Made by a program: the position numbers and the translations under genes. From Chlorocebus sabaeus (lineage: Eukaryota; Chordata; Mammalia; Primates; Cercopithecidae): a DNA stretch of 64,000 bases. This document shows positions 1 to 11,855 of this stretch, piece after piece (the stretch's first letter is position 1; every line of letters begins with the position of its first letter). The notes beneath the pieces are model-generated. The model worked only from the letters and a program-made list of their open reading frames with translations, did not search any database and had not been told where the DNA came from. The stretch lies in NCBI RefSeq assembly GCF_047675955.1, contig NC_132910.1, positions 94,204,923-94,268,922 of the forward strand, written 5' to 3'.

Positions 1-11
1 TGTTACCTCCT

Positions 12-378
12 TGCTATGGTCTGAATGTATGTGTCTTCCTGAAAATTTACAGTTGAAACCTAACTCCAAGAAGATGGTATTAAAAGGTGGGGTCTTTGGG
101 AGGTGACTAGGTAATGAGAACACTGTCCTCATGAATGGGATTCATAGCTGCTCCTATAAAAGCAGCTCAAGGGAGCCCCCAGCTCTTTCCATGTGACCAT
201 GTGAGGACTCCACAATAAGGCACTGACATTAAAGGAGAGAGCTGTCACCAGACTTCGAATCTGCTGACAGCTTGATCTTGGATTTGCCCACCTCCAGAAC
301 AATGAGAAATAAATTTATATTGTTTATAAATTACTCAGTCTAAGGTATTTTGTTATAGCAGCTCAGATGAACTATGAC
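12..378 (+). mobile_element. MLT1-like LTR (ERVL-MaLR)
   Basis: It starts TGCTATGGTCTGAATGT and passes through the MaLR landmarks GGGAGGTGACTAGGTAATGAG, CTTGATCTTGGATTTGCC and TATAAATTACTCAGTCTAAG, ending near AACTATGACA. It is a solo LTR with no internal sequence. Confidence 0.8.
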
Positions 379-382
379 ACCC

Positions 383-1285
383 CTTTTCTCTCAAATATCT
401 TAATGCTGGAGTTCTTAACTTAGAGCTAGTTCTCTTCTGCTATCTAATTTCTTTAGTGATCTCAATTACGTCATGCCTGAAATACCACCATGTGTAACTT
501 TAATTTTATCTCTAGCTTTAGAACTTTCCCTAAACTCAGGATTCACATATTCAACTAATTAACATCTTCACTTAGTGGTTTAGTAGACATCTCAAATATA
601 ATATAAGCCAAATGAAGTTCATCTCTCCTAAACCTGCTTCTTTGGCAGTCTTCACCATCTTGCTTATTGGTCACTCCATCTTCCAAAATGCACAGATGAA
701 AAACCTTGGAGTCATTCTTGACCTCTCTTTTCTCTCACCCTCCTTATTCAACCTAACAAATATTAAGAGTGCTATCTTTAAACTGTATTCGGAATCATAA
801 CACTTCTCTCCACCTCCACTGTTAATAGCCCTGGTCCAAGCCACAACCGACTATATCTCCTAGATTACTCCAATAGTGATTTAACTAATCTCCCTGCTTC
901 TACTGTAATCCTTCATGCCTTCCTTAAGACTCCTCTCAGAAAGAGATCTAGAATATTCTTTGTGGGTTTTTTTAACTTTTTATACCTATCACCTACTTTC
1001 AACAATTATCATGGGCAATTGTTTCTCAGTGAAACCCACAACACTACTCCTACATCATTCTGGAGCAAATCTATAATATTTTATCTGTGAATATTTCAGT
1101 AGGTATCTCCAGAAGATAAGGATTCTTTTAAAACATAATCACAATGCCATTATTAAACTTTTAAAAATTCCTTTAATATCAAATATCCAACCAGGGTTCA
1201 CTTTTCCTCAAGTGTCTTACATTAATTTTTGTGTGGTTTTAAATTGAGATTCAAATAAGGTCTATACATTTTGATTGGTTTAGAT
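383..1285. other. intergenic, L2-like relic
   Basis: Mostly C/T-rich diverged sequence. The stretch about 600-930 (ACAACCGACTATATCTCC, TAACTAATCTCCCTGCTTC) resembles the 3' half of an ancient L2-like LINE. The 62-codon frame at 612 lies inside it and is not a gene. Confidence 0.4.
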
Positions 1286-1534
1286 TTTTTATTTTTTTGA
1301 GACAGGGTCTCACTCTATCACTCAGGCTACAGAATACTGGTGTGAACATGGCTCACTGCAGCCTCAACCTCCTGGCTCAAAGGATACTCCTGCATCAGCA
1401 TCCCTTGTAGCTGAGACAACAGGTGTGTACCACCACACCTGGCTACTTTTTAAATTTTTTTAAATGGAAATGGAGCCCCACTCTTGCCCCATCTAGTCTC
1501 AAACTGCTGGGCTCAAGCAATATTCCCACCTCAC
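1286..1534 (-). repeat. Alu (AluJ-like), antisense
   Basis: An antisense Alu starts with a T tail and TTTGAGACAGGGTCTCACTC and is well diverged. It abuts, tail-outward, a sense Alu fragment at 1535. Confidence 0.85.
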
Positions 1535-1765
1535 TTGAGGCCAGGAGTTCGAGACCAGCCTGGTCAACATGGTAAAACCTCATCTCTATTAAAATACAAA
1601 AGTTAGCCAGGCATGGTGACATGCACCTGGAATCCCAGCTACTTGGGAGGCTGAGGCAGGAGAATTGCTTGAACCCAGGAGGCAGAAATTCCAGTGAGCC
1701 AAGCGATCCATGCCAGTGCACTTCAGTCTAGGCAAGACAGTGAGACTATCTCAAAACAAAAAATC
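1535..1765 (+). repeat. Alu, sense, 5'-truncated
   Basis: The element begins mid-left-arm at CACTTGAGGCCAGGAGTTCG and ends CTCAAAACAAAAAATC. With the preceding antisense copy it makes a head-to-head inverted Alu pair with almost no spacer. Confidence 0.85.
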
Positions 1766-2018
1766 ACTAGGAATATTTCCTTTTTGTGTGGTATGTACCA
1801 AAGTACTATATTACATAAGTAAGTTTGTTTCATTTCATTTCATATTTTAGAGATTTCTTCTTTTTCCTTTATTGTGTTCTATAATTATGTAAAATATTTA
1901 CATGGTCCTAAAATCAAACACGCAAAACAAGAAATTTTCAAAGAAAGTCATATGTTTTTCTTCCCTTATGTGTATCCTTTTTAGGGCTTATTCTTTCATT
2001 TAAAAAAAATAAGCAAAT

Positions 2019-2020
<2 letters not shown>

Positions 2021-2056
<36 letters not shown>
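2021..2056 (+). repeat. (GT)18 microsatellite
   Basis: An uninterrupted GT run of 36 bases, likely polymorphic. Confidence 0.99.
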
Positions 2057-2058
<2 letters not shown>

Positions 2059-2194
2059 TTCCACCCCCATGCCTTTGGAGATAAAAGATAGTTTCTTATA
2101 AACATCAATAGAGCTTCTTTTCCTACCATACTTTTTAAAATTAATAGTATATTCTGAAGATCGCTCTCTCTTTTTTTTTTTTTTAAGGGACACA

Positions 2195-2890
2195 ATTGTG
2201 TAGATTTACTTTATCGGCCATTCCCCTACTCATGGAAACTTCGTTTACTTACAGTAGTCTTTGGTACTACAAAGACTGCTATCATAAGAAGACTTGCACA
2301 CATATAGTATATGTGTTTTCATATTTTTATCAGTATATTTTAAGGATTGATTCACAGATAGGATCACATGGTAAATGTATGTAATTTTATTATTGCCAGA
2401 TTCACCTCTATATGAGTTATATCATTTTACATTCCCATCAGCAATTGTATGAGAATGCCTCTTTCTCCACAGCCTCAGTAACAAAGCATGTGGTCAAACT
2501 TTGAAATTTTTGTCTGATACATGAGAAATACATTTAAGCATAATTTTAATTTACATTTATTTTATTAAAAGTGATGTGTATCTCTTCACATGGCATGTGG
2601 CCATCTCTTTGTAAACTGTTCTAGCCCATTTTTCTGTGGAGTTGCTGGCCTTTTGCCAATCTGTTTTCAGGAGCTCTTTATACAGCAGGCATATCAAACT
2701 CCTTTCTTTCCTACGACTAACCTGCAAATGTTTTTTCCTAACTTGTAATTTATCTTCTATTTTTCTTCTTTCCTCCCATACCAATTATTTTTATATAATA
2801 AAACTTTTCCATTTTTTTCCTTATTTTGTCTGGATTTTAAGTAATAGCAAGGTTTCCTCACTTCTAGATTAAAATTAATTCACCTAGGTT
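2195..2890 (-). mobile_element. L1 3' relic, antisense
   Basis: Diverged sequence matches antisense L1 landmarks such as TTTTACATTCCCATCAGCA, CTCCACAGCCTC and AGGAGCTCTTTATACAG. Confidence 0.6.
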
Positions 2891-3084
2891 TTCTAGTACT
2901 TGTACAGTTTTATTTCATTTAAATTTAAATTAACTTAAACACATTTAATTTTTCCGATTAAACTGTATATTGAACACAGGTTTAACTCCATGAAAAAAAT
3001 TACCTGGTGGCACTGTAGTTGTGAGTGTATTAAATTTCCAAAAAAAAAAAAAACTTATGAAATAATTGACTTTTATAATATTGC

Positions 3085-3480
3085 GGACTGATCATTTTAA
3101 AACATCAAGTCAAATCATGCCATCTCTCTGCTTAAAACCCTCCAATGTCTCTCTACTTCACTTGAAGTACAAGCCAAGGTGTTTGCAATACCCCATGCTA
3201 TTTTACTTCCATTCCTAATAGCCTCCCCTTGAAATCACTCCAGCCACACCAGCCACAGCAGTTGCTGGTTCTTCTGTGGGACTACTCTTTCCCCCAAATG
3301 TTTGCAGGGTCCTTTGGAGCTTTGCTCAAATGTCACCACTCTTAACAAGCATTTCTTGATCACACTACTTAAAACTGTAATTACTATCACTCCTTTCCCT
3401 GAATTACTTTTCCTCATAGCGCTTTATACCAACTAGCACACTATATGTTTTACTTATCATGCATCTTTGGATCATATTGA
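3085..3480 (+). mobile_element. L2 LINE 3' fragment
   Basis: L2 landmarks are readable in order: CTGCTTAAAACCCTCCAATG, GAAGTACAAGCCAAGGTG, CACTCCAGCCACACCAGCC and GCTCAAATGTCACC. Confidence 0.75.
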
Positions 3481-4180
3481 ATGTAAATTCCATGTCCCCA
3501 CAGAGAATTAAATTGTCAACCAACAATTGTATTTTTTTAGTTTAAAAAACAATTTAGTATTCTAACAAGCTTTGTTTAGACCAACTCTATCAGAAGCAGA
3601 TCTTGTAAGTATTATCACTACCTAAATTGTCCTTCCTTATAATATCAAGTCTCAGGTTGCTAATCTAGTTAAGATGAAATATTTAGCATCAGAGAGATGG
3701 AGGCTCACAGAGGTTCACCATGCTTGAATTTAAATCCTAGTCTCCATGCTTCTTCAGTTCTGGCTTTTGCCAGCAGTCTAAGATGCCTTCAATGTTTAAG
3801 TCTCTCAAAGCAAGTTTCTTTTCATACCATCCCTCCAAAGTCTTTAGTGAAATCCACTATACACTGAGAAATTCATAACCTAGTCGAGTTACAGCTGTGT
3901 CAATAAGATGCCTAACTTTTCTCCACCTAGTTTCTCACCCATAATTTAATGTGGGGAGAGGGTTTGCTTAACGTACTCAAACGTGGTAATGCAAAAGAAT
4001 CAACTGGGGTCTACTAACAACACAGATTTCTGTGCCCGACCCCAATTAAAATTTTAATTAATAGATCCGCTAACAACTCAAAAAAGTCACCTCAATTTTA
4101 GGAGTTTCATTGAGAAAAACTAGCTTAAAGTCTATTAGATAATAGCAAGAATGCAATCCACAGGAAAAAAAAATTGGTTT
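3481..4180. other. intergenic, nothing recognised
   Basis: AT-rich single-copy-looking sequence. No gene or element is recognised. Confidence 0.5.
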
Positions 4181-4570
4181 CTGTTATGGGCTGAATTTTT
4201 TCCTCCCTCCCCCCACCAAAAAAATGAAGCCCTAAGCCTCAATGGGCATTTGAAGATAGAATCTTTAAGGAGGTAACTGAGGTTAAATCAGGTCATAAAG
4301 GTGGGGCCTAATCCAATAGAACCACTGTTCTTATAAAAAGAAAAACCTGAGATCCTTCTCGCTCCTCTCATGCAGAGGAGAGGCCATGTGAAAACATAGC
4401 AAGAAGACAGCCATCTGCAATTTAGGAAGAGAACACTCACCAGAAACTAACCCTACTGGCATCTTGATCTTGGATTTCCAGCCTCCAGAACAGTTAGAAG
4501 GTAAAATTTCTGCTGTTTAAGCCACCCAGTCTACGGTATGTTGTTATGGCAGCCCGAGCAGACTGAGATA
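4181..4570 (+). mobile_element. MLT1-like LTR (ERVL-MaLR)
   Basis: Starts CTGTTATGGGCTGAATTTT, then GGTGGGGCCTAATCCAATAG, CATCTTGATCTTGGATTTCC and GCCACCCAGTCTACGGTATG, ending GCAGACTGAGATA. A second solo MaLR LTR, distinct from the one at 12-378. Confidence 0.8.
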
Positions 4571-4877
4571 ATTACTCTCTAGATTATTTTTCATAAAGAA
4601 TCTGTCATAGCAATTCTAGCTGATAGAGGGCCCATGTTGGAATTTTTATTACACAGAATTCAAATAGATATATAAATAATCCTTACTTTTTAATCTTATT
4701 TAATAAATACTAGAACTAAAACCTTTATTTCTAGCAACCATGATTTATTAATAACTTGTTTCCCATTTACATCTAGTTAGTTAAGAGCAAGAATTAACAC
4801 GTAGTAGGCCTCACAGGCTGCACAGGCCACTGTCTATGCATAGTCATGAATCCATTTGCCTCTTAAAACATAATCCT

Positions 4878-5206
4878 GGCTGGGCACAGTGGCTCACACC
4901 TGTAATCCCAACACTTTGGGAGGCTGATGCAGGTGGATCACCTGAGGCCAGAAGTTCCAAGGCCAACCTGGCCAACTTCAAGACCAGACTGTTGAAACCC
5001 TGTCTCCACTAAAAATACAAAAATTAGCCAGGCATGGTGGTGCATGCCTGTAATCCCAGCTACTTGGGAGGCTGAGGGAGGAGAATTTATTGAATCCAGG
5101 AGGTGGAGGTTGCAGTGAACCGAGATCATGCCACTTCATTCCAGCCTGGGCGACAGAGCGAGACGCTGTCTCAAAAATAAATACATAAATAAATAAATAA
5201 ATAAAT
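4878..5206 (+). repeat. Alu, sense, with TAAA-repeat tail
   Basis: A full-length Alu ends in (TAAA)n. It is flanked by target-site duplications AACATAATCCTGG (left) and AACATGATCCTGG (right), one mismatch. Confidence 0.95.
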
Positions 5207-5344
5207 AACATGATCCTGGAAGTTTTAATCTCTTAGTTTCTAAATATTATGGAGTTTGGGGTTTGTTTTGGTGGGGAAGATCAAACAGGGCAGACTAAAG
5301 TCACCTAATTGAAAGTACAGGCCACTCATGGCCAGGGTTGGTTT

Positions 5345-6612
5345 TTTAAGGGGTGTTTTGTTATAAACTTTTTAATTTTGAAATCATTATAGATTCACAG
5401 AAGTTGCAAAGATAATACAGAGAAATCCTCTGTACTCTTCACTCAGTTACACCTCAATGTTACCTCTTATATAACTATAGCACATCAAAATCAGGAAATT
5501 GATATCAATACAAAGTATGTATAGTTCCATGCCATTTTACTACGTGTGGAGTCATGCAACAGTCGCAATCAAGGTACACAACTATTCTATCACCACAAGG
5601 ATTACCCTCATGCTACCCCTTTATTAAAAGTTCTACTCATCCCTTTGCCTCTCCTATCTATACCTAGCCCTTGGCAACCACTAATCTGTTCTTCATCTCT
5701 AAAATTTCCTCATGTTGAGACTGTCATACAAATGGAATCACATAGTATGTGACTTTTGAGATTAGTTTTTTTCACTTGGCATAATGCCCTTGAAATCCAT
5801 CCAAGTTGTGTCCATCAATAGTTTCTTTTTATTGCTAAGTAATATTCCACAGTAAGAACGTACCAGTTTGTTTAGCCATTCAACCTACTGATGACTACAG
5901 TTTGTTTAGCCATTCACCTACTGATGACCATTTTGAATGTTTTTGGTTGTTGGCTATTGCAAATAACACTGCTTTGGACATTTGCATGTATGTATTTGTG
6001 TGAACATAGATTTTCATTTCTCTGGAATAAATACCCAGTAGTCCAACAGTTTGATCATATTATAGCTGCATGTTTAATTTTTAAGAAACTGTCAAACAAT
6101 TCTCCAGAGTGATTAAACCATTTTGCATTTCCACTTGCAATGTATGAGAAATCAGTCTGTCTGCATCTCTGCCAGCATTAATGTTGTCACCATTTTTTAT
6201 TTTAGCAGTTCTCTAATAAGTGTGTAATAATATCTCAGGGTCTTAATTTGCATTTCCCTATTAGCTAGTAATGTTGAACAATTTTTCATTTGTTTGCCAT
6301 CTGTATATCCTCTTCATTGAAACATATCTTGAAGTCTTTTGCCCATTTTTAATTGGATTGACTTTTTTACTGTTGATTTTAATTTTTTATTGTGGTAAAA
6401 TATAACCCAAAATGTACCATTCTGAAGTGTACAGTTCAGTGGCATTAAGTACATTCACACTGTTGTGCAACCATCACCACTATCCATTTACAGAACTTTT
6501 CATCCTTTGAAGCAGAAACTCTGTACCTATTAAACAATAACTTCCCATTTATTTTCTCTCTAGGCCCTAGAGACCTCTAATTTGACTATTCCAAGCAGCT
6601 CATAATGAAGCG
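5345..6612 (-). mobile_element. L1M relics, antisense (two fragments)
   Basis: About 5345-6375 reads as antisense L1 (CTTGGCAACCACTAATCTG, ATGGAATCACATAGTATGTG, TAATATTCCACAG, TTGCCCATTTTTAATTGGAT). About 6376-6612 is a second antisense L1M 3' fragment (GTACAGTTCAGTGGCATTAA). A 34-bp tandem duplication lies at 5864-5929. Confidence 0.65.
5864..5929 (+). repeat. 34-bp tandem duplication
   Basis: CAGTTTGTTTAGCCATTC occurs at 5864 and 5898, each followed by the same CTACTGATGAC. The copies differ by one deleted A and the last base. Confidence 0.95.
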
Positions 6613-7151
6613 GATATTTATCCACATGTGAGCGCTGTCTCTGATTTTCCGAATTCTCACAAGGTAAAACCTGGCAGTCATCAAATCTTATAGTCTTGGG
6701 TGCCACCATCTTGGTTACATTAATTACCAACCTGAGTGGGTAGAGAGGAGTCTCCTGTCAGTTTCTACTTTGACCTTCTTCTCTTCGTATAGTAGTCCAT
6801 CCCAGCCATATTAGCTTCCAGAAAAGGGACCAGCCCATGTTTTCTTTTTAGATTCATCTCAGAGTTAACTTTAAGGGTTCCTCAAGTGACCCATGTACTT
6901 TCCACTGATCTTTTTCCCATCCTTCCAGGGTCTCTTTTACCAGTCCCTTGACAAGTATAGTGAGTCCACCCCCATTCAGCTGTACACATGGCCATCTCAC
7001 AGGTCAGCAGCACTTGATAGGGACCTTCTCAGCTTGGATGGAGCTTGTCTTCTTTCCAAGTCTTAATCAGCACCTAGTTGCCAGGCTGGAAGCAGTGAAC
7101 TGCTAACTCAAGAGGCAGAGTTTGAGTCAGAAGTCCTTTTAACTTAAGGGA

Positions 7152-7918
7152 TTACAGGGTGGAGGATAATGCCTGTATATAATTTCTTAAGAATTGATCC
7201 TTGGTTTCCATAGTAGGAATATTCATAGCTCTACCTGAATACAGAAGTCCATATAATAACTTGTAGGGGGACAATCTCAAGTCTTTTCTTGGGACTGTCC
7301 TAATCCTAAGGAGTGCTATTGGGAGACATTTGGTCCAAGGCATTTTAGTTTATTAGTTTGGTGAAGTGCTTTTTGAGAGTTTGATTCATTCTTTCTACCT
7401 TTTCAGAGGAAGGGGGATGCCAAGGGGTGTAATAATCCCAACTAATTTGTAAACCTTCCATAATTCCCCTTAACACCCTGGAGGTGAAGTGGCTGCCATT
7501 GTCTGAATCCATGTTTTTCACCAGGCCAAATCTAGGTAAAGTCTGTTACAATATTATTTTGACCACGTTCCTGGGGGTGGCTGTTGGAAGGGGAAAGGCT
7601 TCCACGCAGCTGGAAAGGTGATCCACAATCACCAGTAAATAAATACTTCAGTCTTCCTACTTTGGGTATTTATGTGAAATCTACTTGAATGCTCTGAAGC
7701 GGTCCAGGAGGTCTTCCTCCTGTGAACTGTTTTCTAATCACCTCTTTGTTTATCCTTTGACAAGTTACACAACTTCCACATACTTGTTTAACGAGGGTAT
7801 AAATCCCTATACACCCATAATTCTTAAGTATTGCATCACGCAGACTCTGGGGTCCCCAATGACTCCCTTTGGGGAGTAATACAGACATCAGTTCTCTCAT
7901 CAGGGGTTTACTTATCAT
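7152..7918 (-). pseudogene. ERV integrase fragments
   Basis: The frame at 7670-7918 has the CxxC half of the integrase zinc-binding domain (CGSCVTC) followed by the PPGPLQ-type linker to the core. The frame at 7152-7343 matches the late core region (LSPYKLLYG). The intervening core is broken by stops. Confidence 0.75.
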
Positions 7919-8032
7919 TTCTCTCCCATCAGGAAGTACCCATTTCCCATCTTCACTTTGACCCCTATCCTAATTCTTCCTTCTCCTCTCTGGTAAACTG
8001 AGACCTTAATACTACCTTAGGGATGTCTGGTA

Positions 8033-8700
8033 TCAGGCTAAATAGTCTATAATTTCTTCCCCCAGGGAGGCTTGCCTAGCAGCTTCATCTGCAAACCTGT
8101 TTCCTACAGCTTCTATAGTGTTCTCTTTCTGATGATCATTTACATGAACTATGGCTACCTCTGCTGGAAGCAGGAGACTTTCTAAAACCTGACTGACCAG
8201 TTCCCCACGTACCAATTATTTTCTCCTACTATTTATTAGGCCCCACTCTGTCCAGATTTCTCCAAAAGTGTGTACCACCCCATAGGCACATTTAGAATCA
8301 GTATATATAGTCCCTTCTTGGCCTTCAAGGAGCTTTAGGGGTCAAGAGCATGTAATTCATCGGTTTGGACCGACCAGCCACTAGGCAATCTACCTTTCTC
8401 ACATAATGAGTGCTTATTTCCATCAAAGACAGCATAACCATTATGTCTCTTGCCATCTATCACTCCGGATGACCCATCTGCAAACAGTCTAATCCCATCA
8501 AGTAGTGGAGCTTCCCTAAGGTCTAGTCTAACTTTGGCTTGGTATTCTATGATGTCTAAGCAGTTACAGTCTGATGTCTCTTTGTTCTTGTCTCCTTTCC
8601 ATAGGAAACTGGCTGGATTCAGGTAAGTATCTGGTGTTACAACCAAACAATCTTTTTCTAGTAATGTGACTTCATATTTTAGAATCTGAGAATCCAACAA
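8033..8700 (-). pseudogene. ERV RNase H fragment
   Basis: The frame at 8335-8700 contains the RNase H entry motif with FADGSS and a conserved Glu in the downstream TDELHAL stretch. The frame at 8033-8215 has the later part, with an NRFADEAAR motif. They are separated by stops. Confidence 0.8.
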
Positions 8701-9309
8701 CTATCTCCCAGCTTTTTGATTTAATATATTCTTGACCTGGTGTGGGGTGTTTACCATTAGGGCCCCACGAAAGGGTAGCTTTCAACTCTCCTCTACCATC
8801 TGGGCTGTCACAGCTACTGCTTGCACACATTCAGATCACCCCTGAGAGACAGGATCCAGAAGCTTGGAGACAAAAGCAACAGGTTACCTCTTCCCTCCCC
8901 AGGTTTGAGTAAGCACCCCAAGGGCCATGCCCCGGTCTACTGTTACAAACAGATGGAATGGTTTCTCTAAAGATGGGAGGGCCAGGACCAGGGCTGTAGT
9001 GAGGGCCCGCTTTAGCTCTTTCACTGCCTGAATTTCCTCTGGGGGCCATTGCAAAGGATCAGGCTCCTCTTCTAGTAACTTGAGATACAGAATTTTGTCT
9101 TTTAAGCATATGAGTCAATCTATAACCTAAATAGCCAGTTAAACCTAAAAATTTTTGGAGTTTCCTCTTTGTCTTAGGTAAAGGCAAACCCACTATTCCC
9201 AATATTCTGGGTTTATCATCCACTTCCCTTCATTAATCAGGTGTCCTAAATATTTAACTTCTTTTTCTACAAACTGCAATTCGTTTTTAGAGACTCGCAA
9301 TCCCCTTTC

Positions 9310-9510
9310 TCAAAGAAAATACGGCAAGATTATGGTGGTTTCTGATACCTCGGCCTTCCTTTTGCCAGAAATTAAAAGTTCATCCACATATTCTAACAAC
9401 TGAGCCCTGGAAAGTTGGAATTCCTCCAGGACTAAGATTTGACAAAATAAGTTTGGGGCTTCTGTGAAACCTTGTAGCAGAACAGTCCAGTGGTACTGTT
9501 GTTTTCTCAT
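9310..9510 (-). pseudogene. ERV reverse-transcriptase fragment
   Basis: A 66-codon frame holds the end of the RT palm. The catalytic box reads YVDE instead of the usual YVDD, so the second Asp is lost. The fragment is truncated at its upstream side where L1 sequence begins. Confidence 0.75.
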
Positions 9511-9518
9511 TTATTTTT

Positions 9519-10615
9519 TGCCTATGAACATCCAATTACTCCAGCACCATTTGTTGAAAACACTATTCTTCCTCCACTGAATGGCTTTTGAATCTCTGTC
9601 AAAAATCAGTTGGGTATATTTGTGTAGGTCTAGGTTATTGTTGTCCATTTCACTGATCTATGTGTCCATCTCTCTGCCATTACCATACTGTTTTAATTAC
9701 CCTGGCATATAATGAGTATTATATTTGATTAGTGCTGTGGTTTGGCTGTGTCCCCACCCAAATCTCATCTTGAATTGTAGTGCCCATAATCCCGTGTTGA
9801 GGGAAGAAACAGGTGGAAATAATTGAATCATGGGAGCAGGTTCTCCCATCCTGTTCTCATGATATAAGTTCCCACGAGATCTGATTTTATAACAGGCTTC
9901 CCCCTTTAGCTTAGCTCTCATTCTTCTCCTTCCCGCTGCCATGTGAAGGACATGTTTGCTTCCCCTTCCACCATGAGTGTAAGTTTCCTGAGGCCTGCCA
10001 GCCATGCTGAACTGTGAGTCAATTAAACCTTTCCTTTATAAATTACCCAGTCTCAGATACGTCTTTATTAGCAGCATAAGAACAAAGTAACACAGGTAAA
10101 ATGATACCTCTCACTTAATTCCTCCTTTTCAGAATTGTTGTAGCTACTCTGATTTGTTTTTCCAAATACATTTTAGGATAATCTTGCCTGTATAGGAAGA
10201 AGAAAAAAAAACCTTGCTGGAGTTTTAATAGGAATTGTATTAAACCTGCATATCGATTTAGGGATCATTAACATCTACACTACGGTGAGTCTTCCAATCC
10301 TTGTACATGGTCATTTATTTAGATCTTTGATTTCTTTCATCAGTGTTTTGTTGTTTTCAGCATCAGTCCTGTACATGCACTGTCAGATTTACACCTACAT
10401 AGTTTTTATTTTGAGCAATTATCAATGCTATATTTTTAATTTTGGTTTCCATGTGTTCATTGCTAGTACATAAAAGTACAATTGATTTTTGTCTATTCTC
10501 TTATGTTCTGAAACCCTGCTGAGTTTTTTAGTTCTAGAAATTATTGTGTAGATTCCTTAGGACTTTTTTTTAACCATGTTTTTCATTTCATATTTTAAAA
10601 GTTCATTCGTTCAAA
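9519..10615 (-). mobile_element. L1 ORF2 3' relic, antisense, split by an LTR
   Basis: Antisense L1 sequence (CTCCAGCACCATTTGTTGAA, AAAATCAGTTGGGTATATTT) runs 9519-9732 and resumes at about 10097 after the inserted LTR (CTTGCTGGAGTTTTAATAGG, ACATGGTCATTTATTTAGAT). No intact frame. Confidence 0.75.
9733..10095 (+). mobile_element. THE1/MST-type LTR (ERVL-MaLR)
   Basis: TGCTGTGGTTTGGCTGTGTC, AAATCTCATCTTGAATTGTA, CATGGGAGCAGGTT, GCTGCCATGTGAAGGAC and AATTACCCAGTCTCAGATAC give the family. It is nested in the antisense L1. The 102-codon minus-strand frame at 9697-10005 is inside it and is not a gene. Confidence 0.85.
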
Positions 10616-10629
10616 AAATTGTTAGATTG

Positions 10630-10905
10630 AGCTGGGCACGATAGCTCATGCCTGTAATCCCAGCACTTTGGGATGCTGAGGTGGGAAGACCATTTGTGGT
10701 CAGGAGTTCAAGACCAGCCTGGCCAACATGGTGAAACCCATCTCTACTAAAAATACAAAAATTAGCCAGGTGTGGTGGTGGGTGCCTGTAATCCCAGCTA
10801 CTCAGGAGGCTGAGGCAGGAGAATCACTTGAACCCAAGAGGTTGCAGTGAGCTGAAATCACACCACTGTACTCCAGCCTGGGCAACAGAGTGAGACTCCA
10901 TCTCC

Positions 10906-10936
<31 letters not shown>
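10630..10936 (+). repeat. Alu, sense, tail turned into (CT)n(CA)n
   Basis: A full Alu is flanked by perfect 13-bp target-site duplications AATTGTTAGATTG (10617-10629 and 10937-10949). Its A tail is replaced by a CT run followed by a CA run. Confidence 0.95.
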
Positions 10937-10937
<1 letters not shown>

Positions 10938-10949
10938 ATTGTTAGATTG

Positions 10950-11690
10950 TTTAGTGTTGTAACTGCTAGATATAGAGGTAACTAAGAAAATTAAGGGGTT
11001 TGTTTTCTGACCTCATGAAGCTTAGATTCTAGAGGACAGAAAAAGGCTGTAAACATATAACAAACGAGGAGAAAGGTAGGAAAAGACACAAGAGGAACTT
11101 TACAGAGGGCCTTAAAGTCAACAGTAGCCACTTGAATTTTAAGATGATAAGCACTGGAAGATTTAAAATAGGGTAGTGAGGCTGCTTTGCCTATGAAGTA
11201 GCCAATGGTATATTTTTAATTTTTAATTTTCTTTTATTCATTTACTTTCTTAATAAACTTGCTTTCACTTTGCACTGTGAAAAAAATTAAATGAAATAGG
11301 GTCATGAGATTAGCTTGGTGTCCATTTTAAGTCATTAAAACAAAAACCATATCAAAGTGGTTGGTGTGTTTCTTTCCTATCTTATTTTCTTTACAACTTA
11401 AAAAACGTATATGAATATAAATTTCATAAAGTCAGGGATTATTTGTAATTACTTCGTATGATGGTTTATTTATCACAGTCCTCTCTATACAATCAGTTTG
11501 CTTTTGATTCTATAAGGTGGTATAATATAAATTTCCTAGGAGAAAACTAACCTCACAATAACGTTCTTGCAGTTGGCCAACTCTAACCACTGCTTTTGGA
11601 ACTGCCTTTTCTCTTTGCTTATCACAAATATAAACACACACGCGCTTTTCATCTAATAGTATGATGAAAATAATAGAGACTCTAGAGTCG
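10950..11690. other. intergenic, possible L2/MIR relic
   Basis: The opening part (CCTCATGAAGCTTAGATTCT) resembles an antisense L2/MIR-type repeat. The rest is unrecognised AT-rich DNA. Confidence 0.35.
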
Positions 11691-11855
11691 GACGTGATTA
11701 TTTTTTTTAACCTCCTTTGGTTTCAGTATCTTATCTATAAAATGCAGCTATTAACATCTACTTCCAAAACCCTGTTTTGAGAACTAAGGATAAAGTATAA
11801 CATATTGAGTTCCAGGAACACAGAGGTTGCTCAATAAACAATCACTCCCTATCCT
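11690..11855 (+). repeat. MIR SINE
   Basis: CTCCTTTGGTTTCAGTATC, TATAAAATGCAGCTATTAA and the ending GAGGTTGCTCAATAAACAAT follow the MIR core and 3' order. Confidence 0.65.

Larger units (their letters stand above)
6613..9515 (-). pseudogene. class I endogenous retrovirus pol remnant
   Basis: Minus-strand translation gives pol pieces in the expected order: reverse transcriptase end (about 9510-9310), RNase H (about 8700-8033), integrase zinc-binding part (7918-7670), integrase core and C-terminal parts (about 7450-6950). Stops and frame changes separate all of them, so nothing is expressed as a polyprotein. The gammaretrovirus-like (class I) assignment rests on the style of the RNase H and integrase motifs. 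No LTR, gag or clear env was recognised; both ends abut antisense L1 sequence. Confidence 0.8.

Noticed and set aside
2021..2056. Short tandem run as a CRISPR-like array
   Set aside because: It is a plain GT microsatellite, with no spacers and no prokaryotic context.
8831..9049. 72-codon minus-strand frame in the ERV region
   Set aside because: It does not match pol in this frame; it is an out-of-frame shadow of the RT/RNase H linker region.
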